Shown: one piece after another, positions 32,769 through 40,547 of the stretch | How positions within the stretch are numbered: position 1 is the stretch's first letter | Layout of the letters: the number at the start of each line of letters is the position of its first letter | DNA from: Alphaproteobacteria bacterium | GTDB lineage: Bacteria > Pseudomonadota > Alphaproteobacteria > Micavibrionales > Micavibrionaceae | Direction: 5' to 3' | Length of the DNA: 49,489 nt | Assembly (NCBI GenBank): GCA_028277665.1 | Contig: JANQFU010000005.1 | Coordinates: 1 to 49,489 of the forward strand | The notes under the pieces: generated by a model | The model's database searches: none | What the model saw: only the letters and a program-made list of their open reading frames with translations | What the model was told of the DNA's origin: nothing | Made by a program: the position numbers and the translations under genes

Positions 32769-33308
32769 ATGTCTGGATCCGAGCCTTTAAAAATTGCAGC
32801 GGCCGTGGCGATTGCATTTGCTGTCGCCGGGGTTTCGGATGCCGTCTCAAAATGGGTGTACCGGATAGAGCCGTCCGGCAGTGGCGTTGTCGCAGTTGGT
32901 GAGAAGCCGGCTTCTGAAGTTTTTGAGCAGGACGTGCCGGTAGTGTCCCTTCTTCCGGCTGCGGATTTGGCACGGGGCGAAAAACTTGCCCGGTCTTGCG
33001 CCGTTTGCCACAGTTTTGAGGAAGACGGACACCGGAAAACCGGCCCCGGCCTTTGGGATATTGTCGGCGCTCCGACCGCGCGGGAAGAGAGGTTCCAGTA
33101 TTCGGACGCCATGGCGCAGATGGACGGACATTGGGATATCTCCACGCTGGACGCCTATCTTCGTGATCCGGACACGTATCTTCCCGGGACGACGATGAAT
33201 TATATCGGGTTGCGGGACTCCGAAGACCGTGCGGCACTGATCGCCTGGCTGAAAACGCTTTCCGGAGAAAAGTTAATACGCAATCCCGGAATCTATGTCG
33301 AGCCTTGA
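32769..33308 (+). CDS. Membrane-anchored c-type cytochrome
   Basis: A 179-aa class I cytochrome c with an uncleaved N-terminal hydrophobic anchor (about 7-27, LKIAAAVAIAFAVAGVSDAV), a linker, and one heme domain. The heme-attachment motif CAVCH is near residue 77-81, and the axial Met is probably in PGTTMNYIGL near 140. The layout resembles CycM-type cytochrome c552 proteins that shuttle electrons to terminal oxidases; the partner is not shown here. No clear ribosome site precedes the ATG. Confidence 0.9.
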   Translation: MSGSEPLKIAAAVAIAFAVAGVSDAVSKWVYRIEPSGSGVVAVGEKPASEVFEQDVPVVSLLPAADLARGEKLARSCAVCHSFEEDGHRKTGPGLWDIVGAPTAREERFQYSDAMAQMDGHWDISTLDAYLRDPDTYLPGTTMNYIGLRDSEDRAALIAWLKTLSGEKLIRNPGIYVEP

Positions 33309-33413
33309 AAACCGGAAGGTTTTCATTTGGCGAGACTTGATATCCGGGATCTCTATCAGGAGACCCCGAACAGTCATGCTCTTTCACGGAGATGACAAAG
33401 TGGGTTTGGGTTT

Positions 33414-35018
33414 TTAAGGGGCGTCAAGTTCTGGAACTCTCACAAGCACGGGAGATCTCCGATTAGTGGCAAGTTGCGGTAAGTCTCCTGCCCTATACTG
33501 TTCATCAAGCGGTTTTCCGGCGCCGGCTACAAACATTTGTTTCGGATCGAAGCCGTAAGCCGGATCCATGAAACGGCGGACGTCTCCGGGCGTGCGGAGA
33601 TGTCCCAGTAAAAACTGTCCGTTGGTCATGCCTGTTGCGTCGATATACCTGAGCGGGCGCATGGCGGCTTCCCAGCCGGGAGCGGAATGCTTTTTGTGGT
33701 ATGTTTCCAGAAGCGGGATCAGGTCCCGCAGGAAATGGCGCATCGTCAGTCCCCGGGCGGGATGGCCGAACGGCGCGTCGAGGATTTGTCCGTACCTGCT
33801 TTTGGCGCGCAGACCTGCGTATGTGGAGACTCCAAGCAGATTTTCGTGAATGATCTGCCGTGTGAATTGCGGTGTTGTACTGAAAATCTGCAATCCGTAT
33901 TTTCGCCCCAGAAGATCGATAACCGCGCCTCGCAGGCCGTAATCGAGGCCGATCGGCATGACGAGCGCCGTTGCCACGGCCTCGGTTTCGGGGCCGGTTC
34001 CCAGAGGGCGCGTTTCGACGCCGAGTTGATAAACGGGGTCGTCTTGCGGATTTTGACGCGGGCGCTCGATAAATTTAAGTTTGGTCCAGCCCCAGGTTTC
34101 GGCCCAGGCCATCAGGAAGTCATAGACCGTGATCTGCGCGCCCTGCTCGATCAGTTTGCGGAGCGTAACCGGGTTCTTCGGATCGCAGGCGACATATTCC
34201 CCGGTTTCGTCCGGGCGCGTGAACAATGGGCGGTCGAAGACGGCCCGGATCATCCTGTCCATGTGCGCTTCGCCGCTCTCGGCCGGATCGTGCGTGAACA
34301 GCAACGGATTGCATCCGCCGCGCTCCTTGAGCCGCATCCGGGTCTGGATCATCGGATCCATCGGATTTTTGATGTTTCTCCCCAGAATATAGGGAGAGCT
34401 GTTGCCGGTCAGCGCATATAAAAAGGGTGTCAACGCCGAGAGGACCATTTCGGTTTCCCGCTGGGATCTGAGGTCCGTCGCGCCGGTCGTCGCCTGCACG
34501 GCCGTGCTGATGATGAAGTAAACGGCGTTGAAGAAGCCCATGTTTGCCAGGCCGGCGTCCATCAGGACGCGCTGGCGTCTATGGCTCTCCGGAACCCTGT
34601 TCCGCTCGGCGTCTTCAACTGTGGCATCCGGCAGGATCGGAAACGGGATCGGCTGGAGATCGTGTGCGACCATACAGTCTATCAGGGTTTCCATGTCCCT
34701 ACACATCGCCATGAGATTCTCAATGGTTCCCCCGCGTTTGACAGCGAGAGAAGCAAGTTCGACCGTGTGCGATCCGGCTTCGGCTTTCGGGTCCAGTCCT
34801 CGCGCGCTCAGGGCGTTTGTCAATGCGTTGAATTCAGCTTCCGTGGCGAGTTGGAGATGCCCGCGAAAATGCGTCTCCCGCTCCGTGCCGCATTTAAGGT
34901 CTTTTTCCGGCGTCTCGCAGCCGTTCAGAAGATATTCGGACAGTGTTCTGATTGCCGCTTCAGCGTCTCTTGCGCCGGGCGAGTTGATGATGCGCGTGTC
35001 TTTCGTGGGGGCCGTCAT
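33414..35018 (-). CDS. Divergent glutamate-cysteine-ligase-like protein
   Basis: A 534-aa protein tentatively placed in the glutamate-cysteine ligase (GCS2) superfamily. Supporting features: an early KCGTERETHF resembling the GxExE strand, EAGSHTVELAS, and STAVQATTGATDLRSQRETEMVLSALTPFLYALTGNSSPYILGR, which parallels the STQVN...ALFANSPF segment of plant/alphaproteobacterial-type GCL. It is downstream of rsmE and beside ubiA, a neighbourhood in which gshA is often found in alphaproteobacteria. It is longer than the usual ~450 aa and sequence match is weak outside these blocks, so it could instead act on another amine or carboxylate substrate. Cytosolic, no signal peptide. Confidence 0.55.
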   Translation of the reverse strand: MTAPTKDTRIINSPGARDAEAAIRTLSEYLLNGCETPEKDLKCGTERETHFRGHLQLATEAEFNALTNALSARGLDPKAEAGSHTVELASLAVKRGGTIENLMAMCRDMETLIDCMVAHDLQPIPFPILPDATVEDAERNRVPESHRRQRVLMDAGLANMGFFNAVYFIISTAVQATTGATDLRSQRETEMVLSALTPFLYALTGNSSPYILGRNIKNPMDPMIQTRMRLKERGGCNPLLFTHDPAESGEAHMDRMIRAVFDRPLFTRPDETGEYVACDPKNPVTLRKLIEQGAQITVYDFLMAWAETWGWTKLKFIERPRQNPQDDPVYQLGVETRPLGTGPETEAVATALVMPIGLDYGLRGAVIDLLGRKYGLQIFSTTPQFTRQIIHENLLGVSTYAGLRAKSRYGQILDAPFGHPARGLTMRHFLRDLIPLLETYHKKHSAPGWEAAMRPLRYIDATGMTNGQFLLGHLRTPGDVRRFMDPAYGFDPKQMFVAGAGKPLDEQYRAGDLPQLATNRRSPVLVRVPELDAP

Positions 35019-35153
35019 GGGAGGAACGTCTCTCTCGTCTCTTTCGCCTTTTTATTGTTATAACGCAGTTTCTTGTTTTCATATATTCTTTAGCCGGTGA
35101 CGTTATCAGGAAAATCCCGGGCGTTTCAATCTTTTTTTGATGGAGATCAGGTT

Positions 35154-35894
35154 TTATCGGAGCAAGCGCGCGAGGGCGGCAAGGGCGGCAGTCTCGGCGC
35201 GCAGGATATTCGGGCCGAGAGAGACCGGTCGGACGAAGGGGCGGCGGCGCAAATCCTGGATTTCCGCCTCTGAGAACCCGCCTTCCGGGCCGATCAAGAC
35301 TCCGCAGTCTTGTTCGTATGTTTTGAGAAGCGGGGCGGCTTCGTCTCTCGCCGCTCCGGTGAAGAGCGGCAGGAAATCCGGCCAGTCCGACAGGGCCCCG
35401 GCGAGCGGGCAGAGCGCTTCAAGCGCCGGGAGGTCGAGGCGTTCGCATTGTTCCGCTGCCTCGATGATCTGTGCCTGCAGACGCTCCGCTTTCAGCGTCC
35501 GGGTTTCCGTGTGTGCCGTCAGGACCGGGCAGAGCTGTGTTGCGCCAAGCTCTACGGCTTTTTCGATCAGGATATCCATGCGCTGTTTTTTGATCGGGGC
35601 GAAAAGGAGCACTCTTTGCAGGCGGGTCTTTATTTCCGGCTGCGGGCGCAGGCAGGTCTCCGGGGTCAGGGTTACGTCTTTTTTCCCGATGTCTGTGATT
35701 CTGGCGCGCCATTCGCCGTCCGTCCCGTTGAACAGGCGGACGGCATCGCTTTTCTTTTTGCGCAGGACGTGCGCGAGGTAATGCGCCTGTCCGGGGGCGC
35801 AGGAGACAGGTTCTCTTGCATGCAGGGGCGCTGCGATATAAAGTCTCGGCAGTTTCCAGTCGTCCTGCGGGGAAAGGGAGTGTCGTTCGCTCAT
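35154..35894 (-). CDS. rsmE: 16S rRNA m3U1498 methyltransferase RsmE
   Basis: Methylates N3 of U1498 in 16S rRNA using SAM. The 246-aa SPOUT protein has an N-terminal PUA-like domain (LPRLYIAAPLHAREPVSCAPGQAHYLAHVLRKKKSDAVRLFNGTDGEW) and the trefoil-knot domain with KKQRMDILIEKAVELGATQLCPV, QAAEQCERLDLP, GVLIGPEGGFSEAE and the closing SLGPNILRAETAALAALA, the diagnostic knot motif. The ATG at 35894 starts MSERHSL; a longer upstream frame is less likely. Its start codon and the earliest possible ubiA start share bases on opposite strands. Confidence 0.95.
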   Translation of the reverse strand: MSERHSLSPQDDWKLPRLYIAAPLHAREPVSCAPGQAHYLAHVLRKKKSDAVRLFNGTDGEWRARITDIGKKDVTLTPETCLRPQPEIKTRLQRVLLFAPIKKQRMDILIEKAVELGATQLCPVLTAHTETRTLKAERLQAQIIEAAEQCERLDLPALEALCPLAGALSDWPDFLPLFTGAARDEAAPLLKTYEQDCGVLIGPEGGFSEAEIQDLRRRPFVRPVSLGPNILRAETAALAALARLLR

Positions 35895-35913
35895 GTGCCC
35901 AGATAACACGAAA

Positions 35914-36819
35914 ATGCATACCGATATCAAGTCTGGAGACTGGATCGACCGGATTTTGCCGCTTGGGCTCCGGCCTTATGCGCGTCTTGCCCGGCTTGAC
36001 CGGCCGATCGGGTGGTGGCTGTTGCTCCTGCCGTCATGGTGGGCGATTTTGCTCGCCTCCGGCGGCGTTTCGACGCTCGGTCCCGAGGGCGCGGTCGATT
36101 TGTGCCTGTTCTGGATCGGGGCGATTGTCATGCGCGCCGCCGGATGTGTGATCAACGATCTCTGGGACCGCGATCTCGATCGCCATGTCGCCCGCACGGC
36201 CGCGCGGCCGCTGGCGTCCGGCGCGGTCAGCCGGGCCCGGGCTTTCGCGTTTCTCGGCGCGCTGCTCCTGTGCGGCGCGATTATCCTGTTCCAGCTTTCT
36301 CTGCTGGCGATCCTGCTCGGTCTTCTGTCTCTTCCGTTGATTGTCGTGTATCCGCTCATGAAGCGCTGGATCTGGTGGCCGCAGATTGTTCTCGGTCTCA
36401 CGTTCAATTTCGGCGCGCTGATCGGCTGGGCGGCCGCGACGATGTCGGTCGGGCTGCCTGCGCTGCTCCTGTATCTCGGCGGGGTCTTCTGGACGCTGTC
36501 ATACGATACGGTCTATGCGCATCAGGATCTTGAGGACGATATGACGATCGGGATCAAGTCGAGCGCCCGCTGGCTCGGCGATCCGGCCCGCGCGAAGAAA
36601 TGGGTCGGCGCGTTCATGCTTTGCGCGTGGGCTTTGATCGCTTTTGCGGATCAGCTTGCCGCGCCCGGTGTTTTCAGCGCGTTCCTGATGGCGCCCTCTG
36701 CCGCGCATCTGTTCTGGCAGTGGCGGCGCTGGGATCCGGCGGATCATGAGTCTTCCTTACGCATTTTCCGGTCCAACCGCGATTTTGGACTACTCGTTCT
36801 ACCGGCGATGATGATCTGA
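35914..36819 (+). CDS. ubiA: 4-hydroxybenzoate polyprenyltransferase UbiA
   Basis: Integral-membrane prenyltransferase of ubiquinone synthesis. About nine hydrophobic helices; the two Asp-rich motifs are present: NDLWDRDLD (about 85) and the second in YDTVYAHQDLEDDMTIGIKSSA (about 200), which bind Mg2+-prenyl diphosphate. RLDRPIGWWLLLLPSWW near the N-terminus is typical. About 301 aa from the ATG at 35914; an in-frame ATG at 35893 would add seven residues and overlap the rsmE start. Divergent from rsmE. Confidence 0.94.
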   Translation: MHTDIKSGDWIDRILPLGLRPYARLARLDRPIGWWLLLLPSWWAILLASGGVSTLGPEGAVDLCLFWIGAIVMRAAGCVINDLWDRDLDRHVARTAARPLASGAVSRARAFAFLGALLLCGAIILFQLSLLAILLGLLSLPLIVVYPLMKRWIWWPQIVLGLTFNFGALIGWAAATMSVGLPALLLYLGGVFWTLSYDTVYAHQDLEDDMTIGIKSSARWLGDPARAKKWVGAFMLCAWALIAFADQLAAPGVFSAFLMAPSAAHLFWQWRRWDPADHESSLRIFRSNRDFGLLVLPAMMI

Positions 36820-36896
36820 TGTTTTCGGCTCTTGTCACGAGTTTTCTTTTACGGTAGGGTATATGAACTAGTCAGTCTGGTTATAGAGAAACGTTC

Positions 36897-37181
36897 ATGA
36901 AAAAATGGCAGTTACAGGAAGCCAAAGCAAAATTTAGCGAGGTCGTTCGGCGCGCCTTGCGGGAAGGGCCGCAGGCCGTGACGCGGCACGACCGGGATAC
37001 GGTCGTCGTCATGTCCATGAAGAGTTACGAAAAGATCGCCGGGGACAGAGCCCCGAAAGATCTTCTGAGCGTTCTGCGCACGGCGCCGTCCTGCGGCGGT
37101 CCGGAATTGTTCCGTTACGGGAATGAACGGGAGAACGGGAACGGAAAAGGAAACGGGGAGGACGGCGATGTATCTGCTTGA
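36897..37181 (+). CDS. Antitoxin, Phd/YefM family
   Basis: A 94-aa DNA-binding antitoxin. The N-terminal Phd/YefM fold is clear: WQLQEAKAKFSEVVRRALREGPQAVTRHDRDTVVVMSMKSYEKI. The tail is unusual, an Asn/Gly/Glu-rich stretch (NERENGNGKGNGEDGD) that should be disordered and would be the toxin-binding segment. It overlaps the toxin gene by 14 bp, as expected for a co-regulated pair that represses its own promoter. Confidence 0.9.
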   Translation: MKKWQLQEAKAKFSEVVRRALREGPQAVTRHDRDTVVVMSMKSYEKIAGDRAPKDLLSVLRTAPSCGGPELFRYGNERENGNGKGNGEDGDVSA

Positions 37182-37590
37182 TCTTGATGTGCTCTCCGCC
37201 GTTCGGTTTCCGAAGGATCATCCGGAGCTCATGACGTGGTTTGAGGGCGTGAAAAGCGCCGAGCTTCATACGAGCGTTCTCGTCATGCAGGCTCTGTTCG
37301 CCGGGGTCGAGCGGCACGGCCGGGACAATCTGGCCGATGCGCTCAAGCTGCGGCGGTGGTTTCAGGAACTGGCGAGCGGGTTTGAAAACCGGATCCATGA
37401 TGTGGATCTGGAGACGGCCTTGCTCGCCGGGAAGCTTGCCAGCAAAGATACTGGACGGTCCAGTCTTTTTATGATGACTGATTACCAGCTTCTTGCAACG
37501 GCGTTGCGCTTTCAGCTTATCCTCGTCAGCGGACGGCGTATCTGGTCCGGCGTGGAGGACGTGCGGATTATTTCCCCGTTTCAGGAATAG
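37168..37590 (+). CDS. PIN-domain toxin, VapC-like
   Basis: A 140-aa PIN-domain ribonuclease. MYLLDLDVLSAV supplies the first catalytic Asp, the middle part has a Glu-containing region (VLVMQALFAGVERHGRD), and DVDLETALLAGKLA and MMTDYQLLATALRFQLILVSG give the later acidic residues. The ATG at 37168 is chosen because it starts directly with the PIN strand; the frame is open further upstream only through the antitoxin tail. In VapC-type toxins RNA cleavage is blocked by the antitoxin. Confidence 0.87.
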   Translation: MYLLDLDVLSAVRFPKDHPELMTWFEGVKSAELHTSVLVMQALFAGVERHGRDNLADALKLRRWFQELASGFENRIHDVDLETALLAGKLASKDTGRSSLFMMTDYQLLATALRFQLILVSGRRIWSGVEDVRIISPFQE

Positions 37591-37606
37591 ACCTCTTTCC
37601 TAACTG

Positions 37607-37717
37607 AACCTGAACTATGGATAAGAATAAGTTACAAAATCAACAAAACTCACCACCCTTGTCTGTTTCGAAAGTTTTATAATCCTTTCCGACCGGCAGC
37701 GTTATATAGCTGGGGTT
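37607..37717. repeat. Shortened or diverged MITE family A copy
   Basis: Left end AACCTGAACTATGGATAAGA matches the complete element; the right end, reverse-complemented AACCCCAGCTATATAACG, is a diverged version of its right terminus. At 111 bp it lacks the GTTTAAAC core. It sits between the convergent vapC-like and U32 genes and its last base pairs form part of the U32 stop codon. No flanking duplication is evident. Confidence 0.65.
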
Positions 37718-39392
37718 AAAGGGAGGTCTTTCCGGATATTTGAGCTTCGCCCTTGATGAGCAGTTCTCCCGGCTTTTTGGCGGCGAGCTTTTTGCGGGCC
37801 TGTGCATAGGAAGGATCGTTCCAGAAAATCATGCAGCCGTTGCATCCCCGTCCGCAGCATCCTTCCGTTCCCAAACGCGGCGTTTTGGGTGTCCTTTCTG
37901 CAGATGAGGCTGCTTGCTGTTCATCAAGAGCCAGTGCGAGGGCTTTTTGTCCCTGTGTGTAGGTGTTTGAATTATGGCTTTGCCCCTCTGTCTCAAGACG
38001 AAGGGCGCGGCGATCCTGTTTGAGGCGTGCGCGCTCCGCCGCGCTTAAGGCGCGCTCCTTGCGAACGATGCTCATGGGCACAAGCAACCGCCGTATATCT
38101 TCGGGATCCTCATGGTCAAAAGCCGAAAAAGGAATGAAAAGGGCCTGTTGCTGTCCGGCATGAACGGCCTCCACCGTTTTGCCGTTTTCCATCCGGAACG
38201 CATAAAGCCGGAGCAATACGACGCGCTTTGAACGGGCCGGCACAAGCTCGAAAACATCCCCGGCTTCCAGCTTGTTCTTAACCGTCATGACAAGACCGTC
38301 ATCCCGAACCTCGCGAATAAATCCCGCATACTCCCATTCGGCCAGCATCGACGTATGTTCATAGCCATGAGCATAACGGGTCAGGCGGCCTTCATGAAAC
38401 GCGAGCGTATATCCCCTGTTCCCGATCATCTCCAACTCGCGCATGTAGGGACGCGGCGACCAGTTCCCGGGATCCTCGCACCAGTCATCAATCGCTTGCC
38501 GGTACGCACGCGCCGTCAGGGCAACATAATAAGGGCTTCGGTTGCGTCCCTCGACCTTGAGCGTATCCACACCCAGATTCAAGTAAGAATCCAGCTTCGG
38601 CATAAGGCATAAATCTCTGGAATTCAGAATATAGGCTCCGCGCGCATCTTCCTCAATCGGCAAGAGATCTCCCGGACGGTAATCCTCCTCCAAAAGAAAT
38701 TCGAAAAGATCCTGATTACGCTCGTCCAGCTCCAGTTCCCGGATCGATCCGTCCCGCAATTTCAGATGGAGCTTGTAATGCCAGCGGCAGGAATTGGCGC
38801 AATTTCCCTGATTGGCCCCCCGTTCGGCCATAAAATTCGACAAAAGGCAACGTCCCGAATACGTCATGCACATCGCGCCGTGGACGAAGACTTCCAGCCG
38901 GATATCGGGACAATTCTCGCGAATTTCGGAGAGTTCAGCAAAACTGACTTCACGGCCGAGAACGACGAGAGCCGCCCCCTGATCCTGCCAGTACTTCACC
39001 GTAAGCCACGAACAGACATTGGCCTGCGTCGAGACATGCAAAGGAATTTCCGGCGCATGCGCCCGGAGCCAGGCGAAAACGCCCGGATCCGCAACGATAA
39101 GACCGTCCGGTTTTGCTGCACGAATAGTCTCCAGATAATGCGGGAGCTTCGGAATATCCTTGTTATGCGAGATCAAATTCAGCGTCAGATATACCCGCAC
39201 GCCGTGCGCATGCGCAAATGCCATACCGTCAATGACGTCTTCCAGCGTGAGTTTGGATTTCGTCCGCATGGACAGGTCCGGCGTGCCCATGTAAATCGCA
39301 TCGGCGCCATACAGGACGGCGGCACGTATCGTCTCTGGAGATCCGGCCGGCATCATCAATTCCGGCTTTTTGCGCTGTGTCGTACGAGGCAT
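37716..39392 (-). CDS. U32-family protein (putative Fe-S-dependent RNA hydroxylase type)
   Basis: A 558-aa U32 protein. The TIM-barrel part (about 8-300) opens ELMMPAGSPETIRAAVLYGADAIYMG and contains the four family cysteines in HGAMCMTYSGRCLLSNFMAERGANQGNCANSCRW, which hold a [4Fe-4S] cluster in characterised members such as the tRNA and 23S rRNA hydroxylation factors TrhP and RlhA. KVEGRNRSPYY marks the next conserved block, followed by a beta-barrel domain (about 330-440). A C-terminal addition carries CCGRGCNGCMIFWND, with further cysteines. Annotated as peptidase in older databases; hydroxylase-type function is family-level inference, and the exact RNA target is not known. Confidence 0.85.
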   Translation of the reverse strand: MPRTTQRKKPELMMPAGSPETIRAAVLYGADAIYMGTPDLSMRTKSKLTLEDVIDGMAFAHAHGVRVYLTLNLISHNKDIPKLPHYLETIRAAKPDGLIVADPGVFAWLRAHAPEIPLHVSTQANVCSWLTVKYWQDQGAALVVLGREVSFAELSEIRENCPDIRLEVFVHGAMCMTYSGRCLLSNFMAERGANQGNCANSCRWHYKLHLKLRDGSIRELELDERNQDLFEFLLEEDYRPGDLLPIEEDARGAYILNSRDLCLMPKLDSYLNLGVDTLKVEGRNRSPYYVALTARAYRQAIDDWCEDPGNWSPRPYMRELEMIGNRGYTLAFHEGRLTRYAHGYEHTSMLAEWEYAGFIREVRDDGLVMTVKNKLEAGDVFELVPARSKRVVLLRLYAFRMENGKTVEAVHAGQQQALFIPFSAFDHEDPEDIRRLLVPMSIVRKERALSAAERARLKQDRRALRLETEGQSHNSNTYTQGQKALALALDEQQAASSAERTPKTPRLGTEGCCGRGCNGCMIFWNDPSYAQARKKLAAKKPGELLIKGEAQISGKTSL

Positions 39393-39572
39393 GCCGCACC
39401 ATATGGCAGTTTTGCGGAAAAGTAAAACGTTGGCGTTATTGAAAATTGTATGGGCGGTTTTTCCGGCAATTCCGTTTGCATTTTCCGGATATCTTTGTTT
39501 AAGTGATGCGGGTTTAACCTTCTCGAATCAGTTTTCACTATATCCACCTGTAAAATTAAAAAGGTACATAAA

Positions 39573-40358
39573 ATGGCGAACAAAAAAGCAAACGGAAACG
39601 GTGCGGGTGAGCCGCAAGCAACTGCGCTTCCGCTTTTCTATCAGAAACCGGAACCGCTGGATGCGAAACGGCATGCCGCACTTGCTCTGCGCAAAAATTT
39701 CGGCTTCGGATTTGCATCGAAAGTCAATGCCGTTCCGGTCAATCTCATTGAAATGCCACAGATCTGCCACTTTTATCCGATCGCGTTCAGTCCGGATGAA
39801 AATGCAACACCGGTTGCACTGATCGGCGTTAGGGACCATGAAAACCTGTTCGTTGACAGCGAGTCCGGCCAATGGCTGGAAGACGCCTACGTTCCGGCTT
39901 ATATCCGCCGATATCCGTTTATTTTCTCCGAGCTTCCGAACTCGGATCAGATGACGCTGTGCGTAGATGCCGTCCCGGAAATCGTGGAAAACGGCGGAGA
40001 GCAGAAATTCTTTGCAGAAGACGGACAACCAACCGATCTGTCGAAGAACGCTCTGGAGTTTTGCAAGTCCTATCATGCGGCGGCGATGCAAACGATTGAG
40101 TTCGGCAAGGCTCTTGCCGCAAGCGATTTACTGGTCGAGCGCGCTGCGGAAATTCGTCTGCCCGATCAGGGCCGGATCAATTTCTCCGGTTTCCGGATTG
40201 TGGATGAGCAGAAACTGAATGCGCTGGATGACGCCACCTTCATGGAATGGCGCAAAAAAGGCTGGCTGCCGTTCATCTATGCACACCTGTTCTCCGGTGC
40301 GCAATGGCAGCGTCTGACGCGTCTTTTGAATGCGCGGACCCAGAAGAAAACTGCGTAG
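39573..40358 (+). CDS. SapC family protein
   Basis: A 261-aa protein with the SapC-family pattern: NFGFGFASKVNAVPVNLIEMPQICHFYPIAFSPDENATPVALIGVRDHENLFVD...GQWLEDAYVPAYIRRYPFIFSE and, near the end, INFSGFRIVDEQKLNALDDATFMEWRKKGWLPFIYAHLFS. The family was named from an S-layer-associated gene but is widespread in alphaproteobacteria without S-layers; function remains unclear. No signal peptide. A Pro/Gln-rich start. A strong terminator follows at 40478-40516. Confidence 0.9.
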   Translation: MANKKANGNGAGEPQATALPLFYQKPEPLDAKRHAALALRKNFGFGFASKVNAVPVNLIEMPQICHFYPIAFSPDENATPVALIGVRDHENLFVDSESGQWLEDAYVPAYIRRYPFIFSELPNSDQMTLCVDAVPEIVENGGEQKFFAEDGQPTDLSKNALEFCKSYHAAAMQTIEFGKALAASDLLVERAAEIRLPDQGRINFSGFRIVDEQKLNALDDATFMEWRKKGWLPFIYAHLFSGAQWQRLTRLLNARTQKKTA

Positions 40359-40380
40359 ATTCGTATTCAATATTTTTATT

Positions 40381-40463
40381 ATAGGTCCTGCCCCTAATAC
40401 AAAAACCGTCATCCCGGAGAAAGCGAGGAGGATGACAAAAAAGAGGTTTTTGCAGAGGTTCCT
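40381..40463. repeat. Diverged family B repeat
   Basis: Shares ATACAAAAACCGTCATCC on the left and, reversed, AGGAACCTCTGCAAAAACCTC on the right with the nrdDG and mscS copies, but only one weak hairpin remains in the middle. It lies between sapC and its terminator. Confidence 0.6.
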
Positions 40464-40477
40464 ATCTTTACACCTTC

Positions 40478-40516
40478 AAATGCAGGACTTCCGGTCCTGC
40501 ATTTGTTTTTTCTTTT
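40478..40516 (+). terminator. Rho-independent terminator after sapC
   Basis: An 11-bp perfect stem AAATGCAGGAC-TTCCG-GTCCTGCATTT followed by GTTTTTTCTTTT. It separates sapC from fmt. Confidence 0.9.
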
Positions 40517-40547
40517 CGATTCATGTCTTCGAAGGTATCGTCGTTTC

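Noticed and set aside
32638..33387. N-terminal extension of the TerA-like protein to 496 aa
   Set aside because: A strong AAGGAG precedes the ATG at 32637, and the extension runs antisense through the cytochrome c gene.
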